From NCBI RefSeq assembly GCF_002929805.1, contig NZ_PJJM01000096.1, positions 62,001 through 126,000 of the forward strand: a DNA stretch of 64,000 nucleotides, written 5' to 3'. Shown piece after piece: positions 52,436 through 62,365 of this stretch (the stretch's first letter is position 1; the number at the start of each line of letters is the position of its first letter). Source of the DNA: Cryobacterium sp. Y50. Its GTDB lineage: Bacteria > Actinomycetota > Actinomycetes > Actinomycetales > Microbacteriaceae. A model generated the notes under the pieces. The model worked only from the letters and a program-made list of their open reading frames with translations. It had not been told where the DNA came from and ran no database searches. The translations under genes were made by a program, and so were the position numbers.

Positions 52436-53803
52436 ATGTATGAGTGGATCATGGTGGGCGTAGGACTCGTTCTCACCGTCGGAACGGGCATTTTCGTAGC
52501 CTCCGAGTTCGCGCTCGTCACGCTCGACCGCAATGAGCTCGAGACTCGGCGGGATCGCGGCGAGAAGCGGCTCGGTCCGACCATCAAGGCGCTCAAGATC
52601 ACCTCGACGCACCTGTCGAGCGCGCAACTGGGCATTACCCTCACTACGCTGCTGACCGGATTCACCTTCGAGCCTGCCATCCGCTCCCTACTCAGCGGGC
52701 CGCTGACCAGCGTCGGCGTGCCCGCCGGCATTGTGCCACTGCTGGGAACGATCATCGCAATCTCGCTCGCGACGCTGTTCTCAATGGTGATCGGCGAGCT
52801 CGTTCCGAAGAACTTCGCCCTCGCCGTGCCGCTGGCAACCGCGAAGATCGTCGTGCCGGCTCAAACCGTGTTCACGACCGTGTTTAAACCGGTCATTCTA
52901 TTGTTCAACAACACGGCCAACTCGATCATTCGCCTGTTTGGAATTGAACCTAAAGAAGAGCTGTCGGGCGCCCGCAGCGCCGAAGAACTGAGCTTTCTGG
53001 TGCGCCGATCGGCCCTCGAGGGCGTGTTGGACGACGACCACGCCGCGATGCTGCACCGCACGCTGCGATTCTCCGACCACTCAGCAGCGGATGTCATGAC
53101 CCCCCGGGTGCGCATGGCTTCGGTGCACATTACCGACACCGCCGATAGCATCGTGCGCCTCGCGACCAGCACTGGTTACTCACGGTTTCCCGTGATCGAC
53201 AAGAACTCCGACGACATCGTCGGCGTGTTGCACGTAAAACAAGCCTTCGCCGTCACGCTGGATGAGCGGGCGACGGTAACCGCCGCCGACCTGAAGGCCC
53301 CCGCGCTACGCGTTCCCGAGACCATGGGCGTGGATTCCCTGCTCGCCGCCCTGCGCCAGCAGGGGTTCCAGATTGCCGTGGTCGCCGATGAATACGGCGG
53401 AACCGCCGGCATCGTCACCCTCGAAGACCTCGTCGAAGAACTCGTCGGCGAGTTGGAGGACGAGCATGACCGGGCCAAGACCGGCGTCATCCGCTCCGGT
53501 CGGTCCGTCGTGTTCGACGCGGCCTGGCGCCCCGATGAGCTGCTCGACCGCGCCGGCGTCTCCGTGCCCGACAACGGCGACTACGACACGGTCGGCGGAT
53601 TCCTCGCCGACCAGCTCGATCGCATTCCCGAACTCGGCGACGAGGTCGCCATCGAGGGCGGCGTACTGCGCATCGACCACGTCGACGGCGTGCGCGTGCA
53701 CCGCGTTCGCTACACGCCCCTCGACCCCGAGACTGATCCGAGCCTCGCCACCCCACACGACCGCATCGTCAACAAAATTCAGAAAGATCTGATCCATGAG
53801 TAG
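52436..53803 (+). CDS. CNNM/CorC-type membrane protein with CBS pair
   Basis: A 455-residue protein. The N-terminal DUF21/CNNM membrane domain (about residues 1-190) begins MYEWIMVGVGLVLTVGTGIF and has LSSAQLGITLTTLLTGF and ELVPKNFALAVPL. Two CBS domains follow (DVMTPRVRMASVHITDT; EYGGTAGIVTLEDLVEELVG), and a CorC_HlyC domain ends the protein (GDEVAIEGGVLRIDHVDGVR). This family is linked to Mg2+ or Co2+ efflux and homeostasis. GAGAGGAG precedes the ATG. It overlaps the next gene by 8 bases, and that gene is a paralogue. Confidence 0.9.
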   Translation: MYEWIMVGVGLVLTVGTGIFVASEFALVTLDRNELETRRDRGEKRLGPTIKALKITSTHLSSAQLGITLTTLLTGFTFEPAIRSLLSGPLTSVGVPAGIVPLLGTIIAISLATLFSMVIGELVPKNFALAVPLATAKIVVPAQTVFTTVFKPVILLFNNTANSIIRLFGIEPKEELSGARSAEELSFLVRRSALEGVLDDDHAAMLHRTLRFSDHSAADVMTPRVRMASVHITDTADSIVRLATSTGYSRFPVIDKNSDDIVGVLHVKQAFAVTLDERATVTAADLKAPALRVPETMGVDSLLAALRQQGFQIAVVADEYGGTAGIVTLEDLVEELVGELEDEHDRAKTGVIRSGRSVVFDAAWRPDELLDRAGVSVPDNGDYDTVGGFLADQLDRIPELGDEVAIEGGVLRIDHVDGVRVHRVRYTPLDPETDPSLATPHDRIVNKIQKDLIHE

Positions 53804-54851
53804 CGCCGATTTAACCGCGTACTTACCCGGCCTGATCTGGCTCGTCGTGCTGCTGGTGGTGAACGCGTTCTTCGTCGGCGCCGAATTCGCTGTCATTTCG
53901 GCCCGCCGCTCCCAGATTGAACCGCTGGCCGCCCAAGGCAACAAGGCCGCTAAGACCACCCTGTGGGCCATGGAACACGCCACGCTCATGCTCGCCACCA
54001 GCCAGCTGGGCATCACGGTGTGTTCGCTGCTCATCCTGAACGTCTCGGAGCCGGCCATTCACGGTCTGCTCGAATACCCGCTCGCGGGCACCGGGCTCTC
54101 CGAGGGAATGATCAGCACAATCGCTTTCAGCTTCACGTTGATTCTGGTGACCTTTCTGCACGTTGTCTTCGGCGAGATGATCCCCAAGAACATCTCGTTC
54201 TCCGTTCCCGAAAAGGCCGCCCTTATTTTGGCACCGCCGCTCGTGTTCGTAGCTCGGGTGTTCAACCCGATCATTTTCAGCCTGAACTGGCTGGCCAACG
54301 GCGTACTACGACTGTTCAAGGTCGAGCCGAAAAACGAGGCGACGAGCGCGTTCACGCTCGACGAGGTCGCGAGCATCGCCCGGCAGTCCACCCGGGAAGG
54401 CATGCTGCAGGATGCCTCCGGCACGCTCACCGCGGCGTTCGAGTTCACGGCGAAAAAGGTGTCCGACGTGCAGGTCCCGATCGAATCGATGGTCTGCCTG
54501 CCGTCGACGGCCTCACCGGCCGACATTCAGCGGGCCGTCAGCCAGCACGGTTTCTCGCGGTACATCCTGACCGACGACGACGGTCAGCCGAGCGGCTACC
54601 TGCACCTCAAGGACGTCATGGATCTCACCAGCGGCGACACCTTCACTCAGCCGGTGCCGAGCAAACGCCTGCGACGTCTCGCATCCGTTTCGTGTAACAG
54701 CGAATTGGAAGACGCGCTCGCGTCGATGCGTCGCCTTGGAGCGCACGTAGCAACGTCGTTCAACGCGAACGGAACCGTGACCGGTGTGCTCTTTCTTGAG
54801 GACATCATCGAAGAACTCGTCGGTCAGGTCGAGGACGCCACCTCGATCTGA
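53796..54851 (+). CDS. CNNM-type membrane protein lacking the CorC domain
   Basis: A 351-residue paralogue of the preceding gene product. It has the CNNM membrane domain (NAFFVGAEFAVISARRSQIE, TSQLGITVCSLLILNVSEP, GEMIPKNISFSVPEKAAL) and two CBS motifs (FLEDIIEELVGQVED at the end) but stops there, without the C-terminal CorC_HlyC domain. Such long-short pairs are common in actinobacteria and may act as a heterodimer. Cation specificity is unknown. Confidence 0.88.
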   Translation: MSSADLTAYLPGLIWLVVLLVVNAFFVGAEFAVISARRSQIEPLAAQGNKAAKTTLWAMEHATLMLATSQLGITVCSLLILNVSEPAIHGLLEYPLAGTGLSEGMISTIAFSFTLILVTFLHVVFGEMIPKNISFSVPEKAALILAPPLVFVARVFNPIIFSLNWLANGVLRLFKVEPKNEATSAFTLDEVASIARQSTREGMLQDASGTLTAAFEFTAKKVSDVQVPIESMVCLPSTASPADIQRAVSQHGFSRYILTDDDGQPSGYLHLKDVMDLTSGDTFTQPVPSKRLRRLASVSCNSELEDALASMRRLGAHVATSFNANGTVTGVLFLEDIIEELVGQVEDATSI

Positions 54852-54889
54852 CCTGGCGGCTCGCAATCGAGCCAACTACACTCATTTGG

Positions 54890-57358
54890 ATGCTTAGCGA
54901 AAATCAATCCGAGGGTTTCGTGCGGGTGCGCGGTGCCCGCGAGAACAACCTGCGCAATGTGAACGTCGATGTGCCCCGGGACGCCATCGTGGCGTTCACC
55001 GGCGTCTCGGGCTCCGGCAAGTCCTCGCTCGCCTTCGGCACGATCTTTGCCGAGGCCCAGCGCCGCTTCTTCGAGTCGGTAGCGCCCTACGCGCGTCGAC
55101 TCATTCAACAGGGACATACCCCGCACGTCGACGAGATCACCGGACTGCCGCCAGCGGTCGCCCTGCAGCAACGCCGTGGAACACCAAGTTCCCGATCGAG
55201 CGTCGGCACGGTCACCACCCTCTCCAATTCACTGCGAATGATGTATTCCCGTGCCGGCATATATCCAGCGGATACTGCCGGTCGCCTCGAATCCGACTCC
55301 TTTTCGCCGAACACCGCGATGGGCGCCTGCCCCCGCTGCCATGGCTTGGGCATGGCGCACACGGTCAGTGAAGCGTCGATGGTGCTAGACGCCACCCTCA
55401 GCATTCGCGACGGCGCCATCGCGGCCTGGCCCGGTGCCTGGCAGGGCAAAAACCTGCGCGATATCGTCGCGGTGCTCGGCTACGACATCGACCTGCCTTG
55501 GCAGGACCTGTCCCGCGCCGACCGGGACTGGATTCTGTTTACCGAGGAGCAGCCGGTGGTCGAGGTCGTGCCACAGCGCGACCGCATCGCCAAGCCCTAC
55601 CAGGGGCGCTTCTGGAGCGCGAAAAGTTTCGTGCTGCACACCCTCGCTGACAGTAAGAGCCCGAATGTGCGGCAGCGGGTGTTGCGTTACGTCGACACCG
55701 GCCCGTGCCCGGACTGCAGTGGCAGCGGTCTGAAGCCCGAAGCCCTCGCCGTCACCGTGGCCGGGCACTCGATCGCCGTACTCAACGCCCTGCCAATGAC
55801 GGCCCTGGCCGAGGTCCTTCGGCCGATCATGTCAAACGACTCTGCGTCAGAGGTGGCCGTCACCCTGGCCGGCGACCTTCTACGCCGCATCGATGTGCTG
55901 CTCGAACTGGGCCTCGGCTATCTGGCCCTCGGCCGGTCGACCCCCACGCTCTCGCCGGGCGAGATGCAACGGCTGCGCATTGCGACCCAGCTGCGCTCTG
56001 GCCTGTTCGGGGTCATCTACGTGCTGGATGAGCCCTCGGCCGGCCTGCACCCGGCCGACGCCGAGCCACTGCTGCTGGTGCTCGAGCAGCTCAAGCTCTC
56101 GGGCAACTCCGTCTTCGTGGTCGAACACAATATGGACGTCGTCGGGCGAGCCGATTGGGTCGTCGACGTCGGTCCTCGGGCCGGCGAGGGTGGCGGCGAA
56201 GTGCTCTACAGCGGGCCGACCGCCGGGCTGGCCGAGGTCGAGACGTCCGTCACGCGGCAGTACCTGTTTGCTGCGGAGCGCGAGCGCGTGACACGGGGCG
56301 AGCTGCGGCAGCCGCTTGGCTGGTTGGGCCTGCACGACGTGACCCGGCACAACCTACAGGGTCTCGATGCGCAGATTCCGCTCGGGGTGTTGACGGCCGT
56401 CACCGGCGTCAGTGGCTCGGGCAAATCCACGCTGATCAGCCAGGTGCTCGCCGAGGCCGTCGGTCGACACCTGCACCCCGACCCCGATGATGTTCCGGTG
56501 CTCGATCTGGGCGACCCCGATGCCGAGGTTGAGTTCGACTCGAGCCCGGTCGCCGCGGTCACCGGCCTCGAAGCCGTGGATCGCCTGGTGCAGGTCGACC
56601 AGAAGCCGATCGGCCGCACCCCGCGCTCCAACCTCGCCACCTACACCGGCCTGTTCGATGCCGTGCGGGCCACCTTTGCCGCCACCGACGAGGCCCGAGC
56701 GCGCGGCTTCACCGCGTCCCGGTTCTCGTTCAACGTAGCCGGCGGTCGCTGCGAGACCTGCCTCGGTGAGGGTTTCGTGGCCGTCGGACTGCTCTTTCTG
56801 CCGGGCAGCTACGCACTCTGCCCGGACTGCGGGGGTTCGCGTTACAGCCCCGGCACCCTCGAGGTGAACTACCACGGCAAGAACATCGCCCAGATACTCG
56901 GCCTGACAGTGGATGCCGCACTCGACTTTCTCACCGACGTCACCGTCGCCGCGCGCAGTCTAGAAACCCTGCGCGAGGTGGGCCTTGGCTATCTAAGACT
57001 CGGGCAGCCGGCCACCGAACTTTCCGGCGGCGAGGCTCAGCGCATCAAGCTCGCAACCGAGTTGCAGCGCGCCCGGCGCGGCCACACCCTCTATCTGCTC
57101 GACGAGCCGACGACGGGGCTGCATCCGGCCGACGTCGAGCTGCTCCTGCAGCAGCTCGGGCGGCTAGTCGACGCCGGCAACACCGTGGTCGTTGTCGAAC
57201 ACGAGATGGACGTGGTCGCCGCGGCCGACTGGGTAATCGACCTCGGCCCCTCCGGTGGCGACCAAGGCGGCCAAATTATCGCTGTCGGCACCCCCGCCAC
57301 GGTGGCTGCGCATCCCACGAGCCGCACCGCGCCCTATCTCAAGCTCCGCCTCGCCTAA
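54890..57358 (+). CDS. UvrA-like ABC ATPase (DNA-repair or drug-resistance paralogue)
   Basis: An 822-residue protein with two ABC modules: Walker A loops [16 protein letters not shown] (about residue 40) and [15 protein letters not shown] (about residue 510), and signatures [16 protein letters not shown] and [16 protein letters not shown], the first altered from SGGE to SPGE. Zinc-type cysteine pairs occur in [24 protein letters not shown] and CPDCGGSRY. At 822 residues it is shorter than true UvrA (about 950), as are the paralogues that protect against DNA-intercalating antibiotics. It stands near a DHA2 drug exporter but is separated from it by an inverted-repeat element. Confidence 0.87.
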   Translation: MLSENQSEGFVRVRGARENNLRNVNVDVPRDAIVAFTGVSGSGKSSLAFGTIFAEAQRRFFESVAPYARRLIQQGHTPHVDEITGLPPAVALQQRRGTPSSRSSVGTVTTLSNSLRMMYSRAGIYPADTAGRLESDSFSPNTAMGACPRCHGLGMAHTVSEASMVLDATLSIRDGAIAAWPGAWQGKNLRDIVAVLGYDIDLPWQDLSRADRDWILFTEEQPVVEVVPQRDRIAKPYQGRFWSAKSFVLHTLADSKSPNVRQRVLRYVDTGPCPDCSGSGLKPEALAVTVAGHSIAVLNALPMTALAEVLRPIMSNDSASEVAVTLAGDLLRRIDVLLELGLGYLALGRSTPTLSPGEMQRLRIATQLRSGLFGVIYVLDEPSAGLHPADAEPLLLVLEQLKLSGNSVFVVEHNMDVVGRADWVVDVGPRAGEGGGEVLYSGPTAGLAEVETSVTRQYLFAAERERVTRGELRQPLGWLGLHDVTRHNLQGLDAQIPLGVLTAVTGVSGSGKSTLISQVLAEAVGRHLHPDPDDVPVLDLGDPDAEVEFDSSPVAAVTGLEAVDRLVQVDQKPIGRTPRSNLATYTGLFDAVRATFAATDEARARGFTASRFSFNVAGGRCETCLGEGFVAVGLLFLPGSYALCPDCGGSRYSPGTLEVNYHGKNIAQILGLTVDAALDFLTDVTVAARSLETLREVGLGYLRLGQPATELSGGEAQRIKLATELQRARRGHTLYLLDEPTTGLHPADVELLLQQLGRLVDAGNTVVVVEHEMDVVAAADWVIDLGPSGGDQGGQIIAVGTPATVAAHPTSRTAPYLKLRLA

Positions 57359-57378
57359 AATTCCCGCCTCATCCCGGT

Positions 57379-57484
57379 TCTTGGTGGCTAATTCAGGAGA
57401 ACTAGGCACCGGCAGCAAGCCCAGCCCGAGATTGTGGGGCAGACACCGGGCCAGCCGCCGATTTTCCTGAATTAGCCCCCAAGA
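57379..57484. repeat. 106-base element bounded by 20-base inverted repeats
   Basis: TCTTGGTGGCTAATTCAGGA (57379-57398) and TCCTGAATTAGCCCCCAAGA (57465-57484) are reverse complements at 19 of 20 positions, with 66 bases between. The spacer is GC-rich and has no open frame. It could be a small non-autonomous mobile element or a large transcript-end hairpin; no T-run or obvious target duplication flanks it. Confidence 0.7.
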
Positions 57485-57650
57485 CCAGGCCCGCCACATG
57501 GGGTTGTAACTTTCCGGCGAATCTGAGTGCAGAGGAATAATTCACACCCTGCAAAACGCTGCACCTAGAGGCGCACACAGCATGCCGCCCCGGGGGCGCG
57601 CGGCCGCTCGTTTTTGCACTTCCCTTTTCGCACGACCGTCAGGACCAGCT

Positions 57651-59102
57651 ATGACTGCAACAGCCAGCGCGCCCACGACCGAGGCCAAGCTCCACCCGGA
57701 CGCCAAGCGCAACCAGTTGGTGATCCGGCTGCTGCTGGTCTCCGCGTTCGTGGTCATTTTGAACGAGACCATCATGGGCGTGGCCCTGCCGCACCTCATG
57801 AAGGACCTCAGCATCACGGCGACCGCCGCGCAGTGGCTGACCACCGCGTTCATGCTCACGATGGCCGTGGTCATTCCGATCACCGGTTTTCTCATTCAGC
57901 GTTTCAACACCCGTCCGGTATTCATCGCGGCAATGACGCTGTTCAGCACCGGCACCCTGATCGCCGCGCTCGCTCCTGGCTTTGAGGTGCTGCTGCTCGG
58001 CCGCATCGTGCAGGCCAGCGGAACGGCCATCATGATGCCGCTGCTCATGACCACCGTCATGACCCTCGTCGCCCCCGCCTCACGCGGCAAGACGATGGGT
58101 AATATCTCCATCGTCATCTCGGTCGCCCCGGCGATCGGCCCGACCATCTCGGGCATCATCCTCAGCGTGCTCGACTGGCGCTGGATGTTCATTATCGTGC
58201 TGCCGATCGCCATCGGCGCCCTCGTTCTCGGCGCCTCACGCATCCAGAACGTGACCACGCCGCGCGAGATTCCGATCGACGTGCTCTCGGTCATCCTCTC
58301 GGCCTTCGGCTTCGGCGGGTTCGTCTACGGTCTGAGCAACCTCGGCGGCGCAACCGCTTCCGGCTGGGTGCCACTGGGCATCGGCCTGGTCGCCCTCGCC
58401 CTGTTCGTGCTGCGCCAGGTGCAGCTGCAGCGCACCGATCGCGCCCTGCTCGACCTGCGCGTGTTCAGCTCGCGCACCTTCACCCTCTCGATTTCGATGC
58501 TCAGCATCAGCATGCTGGCCCTGTTCGGCACGATCATTCTGCTGCCGCTGTACATGCAGGACGTGCTCGGCATGACCGCCCTCGCCACCGGGCTGCTGCT
58601 GCTGCCGGGTGGCCTGACCATGGGGCTGCTCGCGCCATTCGTCGGCCGAATTTACGACCGTCGCGGGCCGACTATTCTGCTGGTGCCCGGATCGATCATT
58701 GTTAGCGCCGCCTTCTGGACCATGACAATGATGGGTGAAACGACCGAGCCGTGGATGCTCATGGTCACCCACATCGGCATGAGCGCCGGCCTGTCGCTGC
58801 TGTTCACACCGCTCTTCACGTCGGGCCTCGGCTCGCTCAATCCCCGCCTGTACTCCCACGGCAGCGCCGTCGTCGGTACCGTACAGCAATTGGCCGGTGC
58901 CACCGGAACGGCCCTGTTCATCGCCGTGATGACCTCGCAGTCGGCCGCGCTCATGGCGCAGGGCGTGTCGGAAATCTCGGCCACGGCCTCCGGAATTCGC
59001 GGCGCGTTCCTGTGCGGCGCGATCATCTCGCTGTTCGCCATTCCCGCCGCATTCCTGGTGCGGCGTCCGCCGCTCGGCGATTCTGTGTCGATCGGGCACT
59101 GA
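57651..59102 (+). CDS. DHA2-family drug:H+ exporter (EmrB-like, 14 helices)
   Basis: A 483-residue transporter. It has QWLTTAFMLTMAVVIPITGF (motif A region), GRIVQASGTAIMMPLLMTTV and FVGRIYDRRGPTILLVPGSI, and about fourteen membrane segments, as in EmrB/QacA proteins. The ATG at 57651 is chosen because AGGA lies six bases upstream; the longer frame from 57582 has no homology. Exports amphipathic drugs by family; the real substrate is unknown. A UvrA-like protein gene lies upstream. Confidence 0.88.
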   Translation: MTATASAPTTEAKLHPDAKRNQLVIRLLLVSAFVVILNETIMGVALPHLMKDLSITATAAQWLTTAFMLTMAVVIPITGFLIQRFNTRPVFIAAMTLFSTGTLIAALAPGFEVLLLGRIVQASGTAIMMPLLMTTVMTLVAPASRGKTMGNISIVISVAPAIGPTISGIILSVLDWRWMFIIVLPIAIGALVLGASRIQNVTTPREIPIDVLSVILSAFGFGGFVYGLSNLGGATASGWVPLGIGLVALALFVLRQVQLQRTDRALLDLRVFSSRTFTLSISMLSISMLALFGTIILLPLYMQDVLGMTALATGLLLLPGGLTMGLLAPFVGRIYDRRGPTILLVPGSIIVSAAFWTMTMMGETTEPWMLMVTHIGMSAGLSLLFTPLFTSGLGSLNPRLYSHGSAVVGTVQQLAGATGTALFIAVMTSQSAALMAQGVSEISATASGIRGAFLCGAIISLFAIPAAFLVRRPPLGDSVSIGH

Positions 59103-59118
59103 CCGGTCAAGGTCCAGT

Positions 59119-59766
59119 TCAGCGGATGCGCTGGGCCAGCACCGCAGGATGCTCGGTCGGCAGTCCATGCCGCCGACCATTCTGCAGCATCGCCAGATTC
59201 TTCTTCTCCCAGTCGCCGAGCGCCTGCCGGAGCGAGTCGATGGCGGCGCTCTCCGCGCAGGAGCTGATGGTGCGGCCGCAGGAGCACTTCGCGGCCGTAC
59301 CATCGTGGTGCAACTGCGCCACGCGCCACAGGGCGGCCATCGCCCAGTCGATCTGCCGCCGGGCAAGCTCGGTGTTGCGTTCGGCACGCTTGACCAAATC
59401 GTTCTGCAACAGGTCGCGCACCCCGTCGATACCGGCCGCGAATTGGCCAGCCACGAGCGTACTGAGCTCGGCGACCTGGTCGCGCAGTGCGGTCAGATCC
59501 GTGTCGCGGGCGACGAGCAGGGCATCCGTTTCGGCAATGTACTCGCCGTGGGCCGTCTCGGAAGCCGCCCAGCGCGTCGTCCACAACCGTACGTGCTCGA
59601 GGTCGCGGCGTTCACTCTTCTCGGCCCCGATGTGGTGCACGCAGAGCGCACAGACGACCTGGTCGCTCGATGAGGTGAAGTGGAAGGGCTGCGGCGCGAG
59701 GCAGCACAGGCAGGGTACCTCGAGGTCGGCGTACAGCGGATGCGCATGCGTCACGATTGCTCCCAT
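59119..59766 (-). CDS. Uncharacterised protein with zinc-ribbon-like cysteines and a coiled coil
   Basis: A 215-residue soluble protein. Near the N-terminus CLCCLAPQPF and VVCALCVHHIGAEK form a probable four-cysteine zinc site (about residues 19-44). The middle (LTALRDQVAELSTLVAGQFA, about residues 90-125) is predicted coiled coil. A second cysteine group appears in AAKCSCGRTISSCAE. It ends QALGDWEKKNLAML and a basic tail. I do not recognise a named family; its even codon use suggests a real gene. It is divergent from the MHS transporter and convergent with the drug exporter. Confidence 0.7.
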   Translation of the reverse strand: MGAIVTHAHPLYADLEVPCLCCLAPQPFHFTSSSDQVVCALCVHHIGAEKSERRDLEHVRLWTTRWAASETAHGEYIAETDALLVARDTDLTALRDQVAELSTLVAGQFAAGIDGVRDLLQNDLVKRAERNTELARRQIDWAMAALWRVAQLHHDGTAAKCSCGRTISSCAESAAIDSLRQALGDWEKKNLAMLQNGRRHGLPTEHPAVLAQRIR

Positions 59767-59822
59767 CTCACGGATTGTTCTTTCGAGAATACCGGTGCCG
59801 AGTTCGTTCCCGAAAAATCACG

Positions 59823-59859
59823 TGTGCATTTCTGCACGGCACCCCTGTGCAAATCGCAC
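59823..59859. promoter_or_regulatory. Two GTGC-N-GCAC palindromes before the MHS transporter
   Basis: TGTGCATTTCTGCAC at 59823-59837 and TGTGCAAATCGCAC at 59846-59859 lie 91-128 bases before the transporter start. The first matches 13 of 15 bases of the palindrome before mmsB (62366-62380). They are candidate sites for the LysR protein encoded nearby. Confidence 0.6.
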
Positions 59860-59950
59860 TTTGACAGTCACCAGTGCGAAGCGCAAGCTAAGACGAGCCA
59901 GACGACGTGTGAATGAGCGCGTTGTGTCAATGACGACACGGGGGAGACCC

Positions 59951-61345
59951 ATGAGCACGACTAGATCCAATATCCGACAGGACGTACATACGTCCGGACT
60001 GAAAAAGGTCGTCGCAGCCTCCATGGCCGGCACGGTCGTCGAGTGGTACGAATTCTTTCTCTATGCCTCGGCCGCAACGCTCGTATTCGGTACCCTGTTC
60101 TTTCCGAACGCGGGCAGCGAACTTGAGGGCATCATCGCGGCGTTCGCGACCTACGCCGTCGGCTTCTTGGCTCGCCCGATCGGCGGCATCGTGTTCGGAC
60201 ACTTCGGTGACAAGTTCGGCCGTAAACGCCTGCTCCAGTTCAGCCTCGTGCTCGTCGGCGTCGCCACCTTCCTGATGGGCTGCCTGCCAACATTCCAGCA
60301 GATCGGCTACCTCGCACCGATTCTGCTCGTGCTACTGCGCTTCATTCAGGGCTTCGCCGTCGGCGGTGAATGGGGCGGCGCCGTGCTGCTCGTCGCCGAG
60401 CACAGCCCGGAGAAGTCGCGCGGATTCTGGGCCAGCTGGCCCCAGGCTGCCGTACCCATGGGAAACCTGCTAGCCACCGCTGTTCTGTTCGTGCTCGCCT
60501 CGACGCTGTCCGACGAGGCCTTCCTCAGCTGGGGCTGGCGCGTCGCCTTCTGGCTCTCCGCGGTGATCGTGCTCATCGGCTATTACATTCGCACCAAGGT
60601 TAGCGATGCTCCGATCTTTCTCAAGGCGCAGAAGGAGGTCTTGGACGGTGATAAGGGCTTCGGCATCGTCGAGGTCTTCCGCCGCTACCCGCGTGGAGTG
60701 TTCACCGCGATGGGACTGCGCTTCGCCGAGAACATTCTTTATTACCTGGTCGTGGTGTTCTCGATCACGTATCTGAAGATCATCGTAGAAATGGACACCT
60801 CTCGCGTTCTGCTGCTCCTACTCATCGCCCACGCGATTCACTTCATTGTCATTCCGCTCGTCGGCCACCTCTCCGACCGCGTTGGCCGCCGCCCGATCTA
60901 CTTCGTCGGCGCCGTGCTCGCCGGCACCTGGGGTTTCTTCGCCTTCCCCATGATGGACACCGCGAACGACTTCATCATCATCGTTGCGATCATGATGGGC
61001 CTGCTGTTCCACGCGCTCATGTATGCCGGCCAACCAGCCATTATGGCCGAAATGTTCCCCACCCGCATGCGCTACTCCGGTGTCTCCCTCGGTTACCAGG
61101 TCACCTCGGTAATCGCGGGGTCCATCGCCCCGATCATCGCCGTGAGCCTGCTCTCCACCTTCGAGTCCTCAGTGCCCGTGGCCATCTACCTCGCGGCGGC
61201 ATGCCTCGTGACGGCCCTCGTCGTGCTGACCCTTAAGGAGACCCGCGGCCTGTCGCTGCACGACATTGATGCAGCGGATGCCGCCGATTTGGCCGATCGC
61301 GCCGCCTCTGCCGCCGATTTGGCCGGGACCAGCAGCGGTCGATAG
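59951..61345 (+). CDS. MHS-family metabolite:H+ symporter
   Basis: A 464-residue MFS transporter of the metabolite:H+ symporter branch: MAGTVVEWYEFFLYASAATL at the N-terminus, GGIVFGHFGDKFGRKRLLQF (motif A), GGEWGGAVLLVAEHSPEKSR and FPTRMRYSGVSLGYQVTSVI. Members import organic acids, betaines or shikimate-like compounds. GGGGAG precedes the ATG at 59951. Shared palindromes with mmsB suggest it imports a precursor for that catabolic route, such as 3-hydroxyisobutyrate or a related acid. The tail is Ala/Asp-rich (AADAADLADRAASAADLAG). Confidence 0.88.
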   Translation: MSTTRSNIRQDVHTSGLKKVVAASMAGTVVEWYEFFLYASAATLVFGTLFFPNAGSELEGIIAAFATYAVGFLARPIGGIVFGHFGDKFGRKRLLQFSLVLVGVATFLMGCLPTFQQIGYLAPILLVLLRFIQGFAVGGEWGGAVLLVAEHSPEKSRGFWASWPQAAVPMGNLLATAVLFVLASTLSDEAFLSWGWRVAFWLSAVIVLIGYYIRTKVSDAPIFLKAQKEVLDGDKGFGIVEVFRRYPRGVFTAMGLRFAENILYYLVVVFSITYLKIIVEMDTSRVLLLLLIAHAIHFIVIPLVGHLSDRVGRRPIYFVGAVLAGTWGFFAFPMMDTANDFIIIVAIMMGLLFHALMYAGQPAIMAEMFPTRMRYSGVSLGYQVTSVIAGSIAPIIAVSLLSTFESSVPVAIYLAAACLVTALVVLTLKETRGLSLHDIDAADAADLADRAASAADLAGTSSGR

Positions 61346-61443
61346 CGCGGCTTCACCGGGGGCTCGGTTCAGGGGCGATCGAGCCGCCGTCGATGCGCTG
61401 CCACCCCATTCTTGGTGCGGTTGGAGAGCATCCGCTTGCCGAA

Positions 61444-62346
61444 TCAGTCGGTGAACGCGGCAGCCCGACTCGCGATCTCGAGGGTGATCGCCTCGATCGC
61501 GGCGCGCACCACAGGCGAACGCAACGATTCGGCCCGCACCACCGCCCAAATCGGCAGCTGGCGCTGAAAATCGTCGGGCAGCACCGGAACGAATTCCGGC
61601 CGATCGTGCACAAGGAAATTGGGCAGCAGTCCGATTCCGGCGCCGGCCTGCACGGCCTCCAGCTGCGCGAACAGGCTGGTCGACTGAAAGGTCGTGGCGG
61701 CTTCCGGCAGCTGCGACGATCGGTAGCCCAGGTCGGTCACGAGCAAGGCGCTCTCGACGTACGACACGAAACTGTGCAACGCAATATCGTCGAGCGACTG
61801 CGGCACTCCGCGCTCCCGCAGGTACTCGCGGCTGGCATAGAGCCGCAGAAAATAGTTGGTGAGAAACATGGCCTGCGCGTTGTTGACGTCGTTGCGTCCA
61901 GCCACGATCTCCAGGTCGACACCCGACCGGTTCTGACTCACCTTGCGGGTGGCGCTGAACATTTCGATATTGATGCTCGGGTGCCCCTGCTGCAGCTTCA
62001 CGAGCGCCGGCGTCACGATCTCGGCCCCGAAGCCGTCGATCGTGCTGATGCGCAGCAGTCCCGACAGCGGGTCCTTCTGGCTGATCGCTGCGCTGAGCAC
62101 CCCGAGTCGGTCTTCGATCGCTTCGGCAGCACTGACCGCGTGCCGGCCTAATTCGGTGAGCTCCCAGCCGTGCGGGCTGCGTTCGAGAGTGCGGCCACCC
62201 AACTCCTGATCAAGTGAGCGGATGCGTCGCGAAATTGTCGTGTGCGTGGTGCCGAGTGCCTCGGCGACCGCATTGAACCGGCCTAACCTGGCCACGGTGA
62301 GCAACACGAGCAGATCGTTCGGGCTCGGAAGTTGATGTGCATTCAC
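61444..62346 (-). CDS. LysR-family regulator
   Basis: A 300-residue LysR protein starting at a GTG. The HTH is LPSPNDLLVLLTVARLGRFN and AVAEALGTTHTTISRRIRSL; the effector domain contains LLRISTIDGFGAEIVTPALV and GAGIGLLPNFLVHDRPEFV. It is divergent from mmsB, the standard arrangement for a LysR activator with its target, and convergent with the MHS transporter gene. Valine or beta-hydroxy acid catabolism is the likely control target. Confidence 0.88.
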   Translation of the reverse strand: MNAHQLPSPNDLLVLLTVARLGRFNAVAEALGTTHTTISRRIRSLDQELGGRTLERSPHGWELTELGRHAVSAAEAIEDRLGVLSAAISQKDPLSGLLRISTIDGFGAEIVTPALVKLQQGHPSINIEMFSATRKVSQNRSGVDLEIVAGRNDVNNAQAMFLTNYFLRLYASREYLRERGVPQSLDDIALHSFVSYVESALLVTDLGYRSSQLPEAATTFQSTSLFAQLEAVQAGAGIGLLPNFLVHDRPEFVPVLPDDFQRQLPIWAVVRAESLRSPVVRAAIEAITLEIASRAAAFTD

Positions 62347-62365
62347 GAATCAGCCCCTTCCAGTG

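Noticed and set aside
58236..59387. Long minus-strand frame over the DHA2 exporter
   Set aside because: Composition is typical of antisense of a membrane protein gene (His, Gln, Gly rich) and no domain is visible.
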